DNA of 64,000 nucleotides from Clostridiaceae bacterium (GTDB taxonomy: Bacteria; Bacillota; Clostridia; Lachnospirales; Lachnospiraceae), in NCBI GenBank assembly GCA_009911065.1, contig QXWR01000025.1, positions 17,942 to 81,941 of the forward strand, given 5' to 3'. Shown here piece by piece: positions 62,531-64,000 of this stretch. The position numbers were made by a program, and so were the translations under genes. Under the pieces are notes generated by a model. That model was not told the DNA's origin, ran no database searches, and saw nothing but the letters and a program-made list of their open reading frames with translations. The number at the start of each line of letters is the position of its first letter. Position 1 is the first letter of the stretch.

Positions 62531-63169
62531 TCATTTCTTTACAACAATTTTTTGCTTACGGCTTTCTGTCCAAACAGCATGAATCATCACGCTGACCCTT
62601 TTATAAACCAATGCTGTAATCAGAGAAACCACAATTCCTTTGACCACATTAAAAGGACCGACACAAAACAGGGCAAATGTCCACACATCTCCCACTGCCG
62701 GGTGAATTGCAGCCCCTGCAGCCAAAATATTATCAAGGGGCATAAAGTTTGAATAGAAAGGAAGCATAACCAGAGCGTTTCCTGCAATACCCACAGCAGC
62801 CATAATCCCTGTGCCTGCTGCCATGGCAGCCACTGCCCCCTTTTTGGTCTTATGTATCTGATAAATCACTCCTGCCGGAACCACCATAGAACACCCAAAT
62901 ACAAAATTAGCAAACTCGCCAACAAATCCGGTAGAAGTTGGTTTTAATACCAGCTTTACCAATATTTTTACAGCTTCCATCACCACACCTGCCACTGGAC
63001 CCAGGGCAAAAGTTCCTACCAAAATCGGAACTTCGCTTAAATCCAGCCCGTAAAAACTGGGCGCCAGAAAGGGAAGGGGAAATTCAAACAGCATCAGCAC
63101 TGCTGCCAGCGCACCAAACATCCCCATAACGGCAAGATTTTTTGTGGACATTAACCGATTTTCTCTCAT
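62531..63169 (-). CDS. ribU: Riboflavin ECF transporter substrate-binding subunit RibU
   Basis: 212 residues with five to six membrane segments, typical of an ECF S component: LAVMGMFGALAAVLMLFEF, PLPFLAPSFYGLDLSEVP, GPVAGVVMEAVKILVKL and GPFNVVKGIVVSLITALVYK. It captures riboflavin or FMN and works with a shared EcfAT module found elsewhere. The start at 63169 has AGGAGG 8 bases upstream. A longer frame to 63352 lies inside the riboswitch and its terminator and is not real. The FMN riboswitch upstream confirms the vitamin assignment. Confidence 0.95.
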   Translation of the reverse strand: MRENRLMSTKNLAVMGMFGALAAVLMLFEFPLPFLAPSFYGLDLSEVPILVGTFALGPVAGVVMEAVKILVKLVLKPTSTGFVGEFANFVFGCSMVVPAGVIYQIHKTKKGAVAAMAAGTGIMAAVGIAGNALVMLPFYSNFMPLDNILAAGAAIHPAVGDVWTFALFCVGPFNVVKGIVVSLITALVYKRVSVMIHAVWTESRKQKIVVKK

Positions 63170-63254
63170 TTTCTTATCCTCCTGAAATTCGTTTTGTAAT
63201 TCTAAGTTCATCGTATGGAGGAATCTTGCGGCTGGATCTTCTGTCAGATTTCGA

Positions 63255-63289
63255 CCCAAAAAACCCCGGATGTGTCTATCCATCCGGGG
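63255..63289 (-). terminator. Expression-platform terminator of the FMN riboswitch
   Basis: On the minus strand CCCCGGATG pairs perfectly with CATCCGGGG (plus 63281-63289 and 63264-63272) and is followed by TTTTTTGGG. It lies about 50 bases after the aptamer and 86 before ribU, so high FMN should stop transcription here. Confidence 0.9.
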
Positions 63290-63342
63290 CATCTCATCTT
63301 CCACAGAAAATGCCGCAGCCATCTCTGACCGCCGCTCAATCT

Positions 63343-63448
63343 CTTCTCTCATCCAGACTATACTGTCGGTTCCGGAATTTCACCGGATCGGCCGCATATG
63401 CGGTTCGCGGACTGTACCGCCGGTAGGGAATCCCACCCTGCCCCGAAG
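63343..63448 (-). promoter_or_regulatory. FMN riboswitch (RFN element)
   Basis: On the minus strand the conserved RFN blocks appear in order: GGGGCAGGGTG, ATTCCCTACCGGCGGTA, AGTCCGCGA, GATCCGGTGAAATTCCGG, then CCGACAGTATAGTCTGGATG followed by AGAGAAG. All five core segments and the closing CTTC/GAAG-type helix are present. It controls ribU by transcription termination. Confidence 0.97.
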
Positions 63449-63469
63449 AACTTAATTGTAATCAAGTGA

Positions 63470-63498
63470 ATCATAACATAAAATGAGGGAGCTTGCAA
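63470..63498 (-). promoter_or_regulatory. Promoter of the ribU transcript
   Basis: On the minus strand: TTGCAA, 17 bases, TATGAT, 22 bases before the aptamer begins. Confidence 0.8.
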
Positions 63499-63865
63499 GA
63501 GGTTTGGAATTAGAAAAAATTCTGTCAAACTGTATGTTTTGAATTTTAATTTATCAAAATTTGTGTTTTATACATTTTGGTCTGTTTTGGGTTGAAAATT
63601 ATTGAATAAAATTGGAATCGTTATCTGCAAGTTATTCCCACTTTTATTATATTTTATCGGGTTTATTTGGGATTTAATATTCTATTTATTATTATTTTTC
63701 TATTATATTCTCCACTTTTTACGTAATTTCCAGGTGTTTTCTTATAAGGGCGATTATCGGAAGTCTCGTTGGTGCATAAAGCAAAAAATTTATACGATTT
63801 ACAGCTGATTTTTTGTCTGGACACATGGGCAGACTTACAACACACAATGGGGAGTGATTTTTTTT
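63499..63865. other. AT-rich intergenic region with no supported gene
   Basis: About 365 bases between the divergent ribU promoter and the next plus-strand gene. The base composition drops sharply and homopolymer T and A runs are frequent. A 68-codon frame (63602-63808) has no ribosome binding site and a low-complexity Phe/Leu/Ile translation, so I do not call it. I see no tRNA, palindrome of note or convincing promoter; a leader for the downstream polysaccharide-type gene could lie here. Confidence 0.5.
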
Positions 63866-64000
63866 ATGAAAAATTACGAGCAATACAAACGAATGATTCG
63901 TTTTCTTACTTCCGTCGCAATTCTTACGATTGAAATATGGGTTTATTGGATTGCCTGGGAACAATATTTCTCCCAGGCCGCTGGCACTCCCTTCTTCCGC
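63866..64000 (+). CDS. N-terminus of a probable polyprenyl sugar-phosphate transferase (partial)
   Basis: 45 codons are visible. MKNYEQYKRMIRFLTS leads to one hydrophobic helix (about 13-32), then WEQYFSQAAGTPFFR. This resembles the N-terminal membrane region of Lachnospiraceae exopolysaccharide sugar transferases. The ATG at 63866 has GGGGAG about 11 bases upstream. The call rests only on the N-terminus; the rest lies beyond the window. Confidence 0.45.
   Translation, partial: MKNYEQYKRMIRFLTSVAILTIEIWVYWIAWEQYFSQAAGTPFFR

Noticed and set aside
63170..63352. Extended N-terminus of RibU starting at an ATG in the riboswitch
   Set aside because: The ATG is part of the conserved GGATG block of the FMN aptamer and the region contains the terminator. 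The real start with AGGAGG is at 63169.
1..64000. CRISPR arrays, tRNA and rRNA genes, insertion sequences or prophage
   Set aside because: No spaced direct repeats, no recognisable tRNA T-loop clusters, no transposase, integrase or phage structural reading frames were found. The two protein-coding tandem repeats are in-frame and not CRISPR-like.

Overview
This window looks like chromosome from a spore-forming, anaerobic Clostridia of the Lachnospiraceae type. The evidence is the cotJABC spore-coat cluster, an orphan GerA-type germination protein, a TM1266-type hydrogenase regulator, a DUF3798 uptake system, a DUF4250 protein, a 4Fe-4S aldo/keto reductase and very strong AGGAGG ribosome binding sites on a mid-40s GC background. 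I see no rRNA or tRNA genes, insertion sequences, prophage genes or CRISPR arrays. Most genes are on the minus strand in short operons, and many adjacent genes overlap by 4 to 30 bases.

Layout, left part. 1-2.6 kb: the N-terminal two thirds of a sensor kinase, then cotJABC on the plus strand. 2.6-6.5 kb: malic enzyme and clpB, with a CIRCE-like operator lying over the clpB promoter. 6.6-11.4 kb: an uncharacterised minus-strand cassette of leucine-rich-repeat protein, VWA/metallopeptidase-like protein and MoxR-type AAA+ ATPase, followed by an MscS channel. 11.6-20.7 kb: a secreted CAP-domain protein with 13-residue repeats, an orphan FeoB, a TM1266-like regulator, a zinc-ribbon/LRR membrane protein, a HIT protein and a large periplasmic-binding/GGDEF-like/EAL signalling protein. 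20.8-26.4 kb: a complete four-gene DUF3798-type ABC uptake operon with a large intercistronic hairpin.

Middle. 26.6-29.9 kb: an SPFH/zinc-ribbon, zinc-ribbon membrane protein and TPM-domain operon that resembles ydjI-ydjG-ydjH of Bacillus. 29.9-36.2 kb: a two-component system directly coupled to a large gatase-like membrane protein and an ABC-2 exporter. 36.4-44.6 kb: ppk and ppx, pheA, plsC, a CmpB-like membrane protein, cardiolipin synthase and DUF4250. 44.7-47.2 kb: asparaginase and the GerA-like protein.

Right part. 47.4-52.4 kb: a strong promoter and a structured leader with a terminator ahead of a secreted GH5 glucanase, then an aldo/keto reductase, a LytTR regulator, a GHKL kinase with a C9 tract near its 3' end, and an XRE protein that overlaps trmL tail to tail. 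52.9-53.9 kb: an AT-rich insert carrying a Phd/PIN toxin-antitoxin pair. 53.9-56.2 kb: a coupled operon of a stand-alone AIR-synthase C-terminal domain, an Lrp regulator and an aminotransferase. 56.2-62.5 kb: a VanW-family protein, a 34-residue membrane peptide, a DEDDh exonuclease, a B12/radical SAM protein with a hexapeptide repeat insert, dCMP deaminase and a Sua5 protein. 62.5-63.5 kb: ribU under a textbook FMN riboswitch. The last 500 bases are AT-rich and lead into the N-terminus of a probable polyprenyl sugar transferase.

The best candidates for undescribed biology are the LRR/VWA/MoxR cassette with its altered metallopeptidase motif, the unassigned attenuator leader of the GH5 gene, the two-component/gatase-like/ABC operon, and the AIR-synthase-C/Lrp/aminotransferase operon. 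All function calls come from reading motifs by eye; no database search was run.
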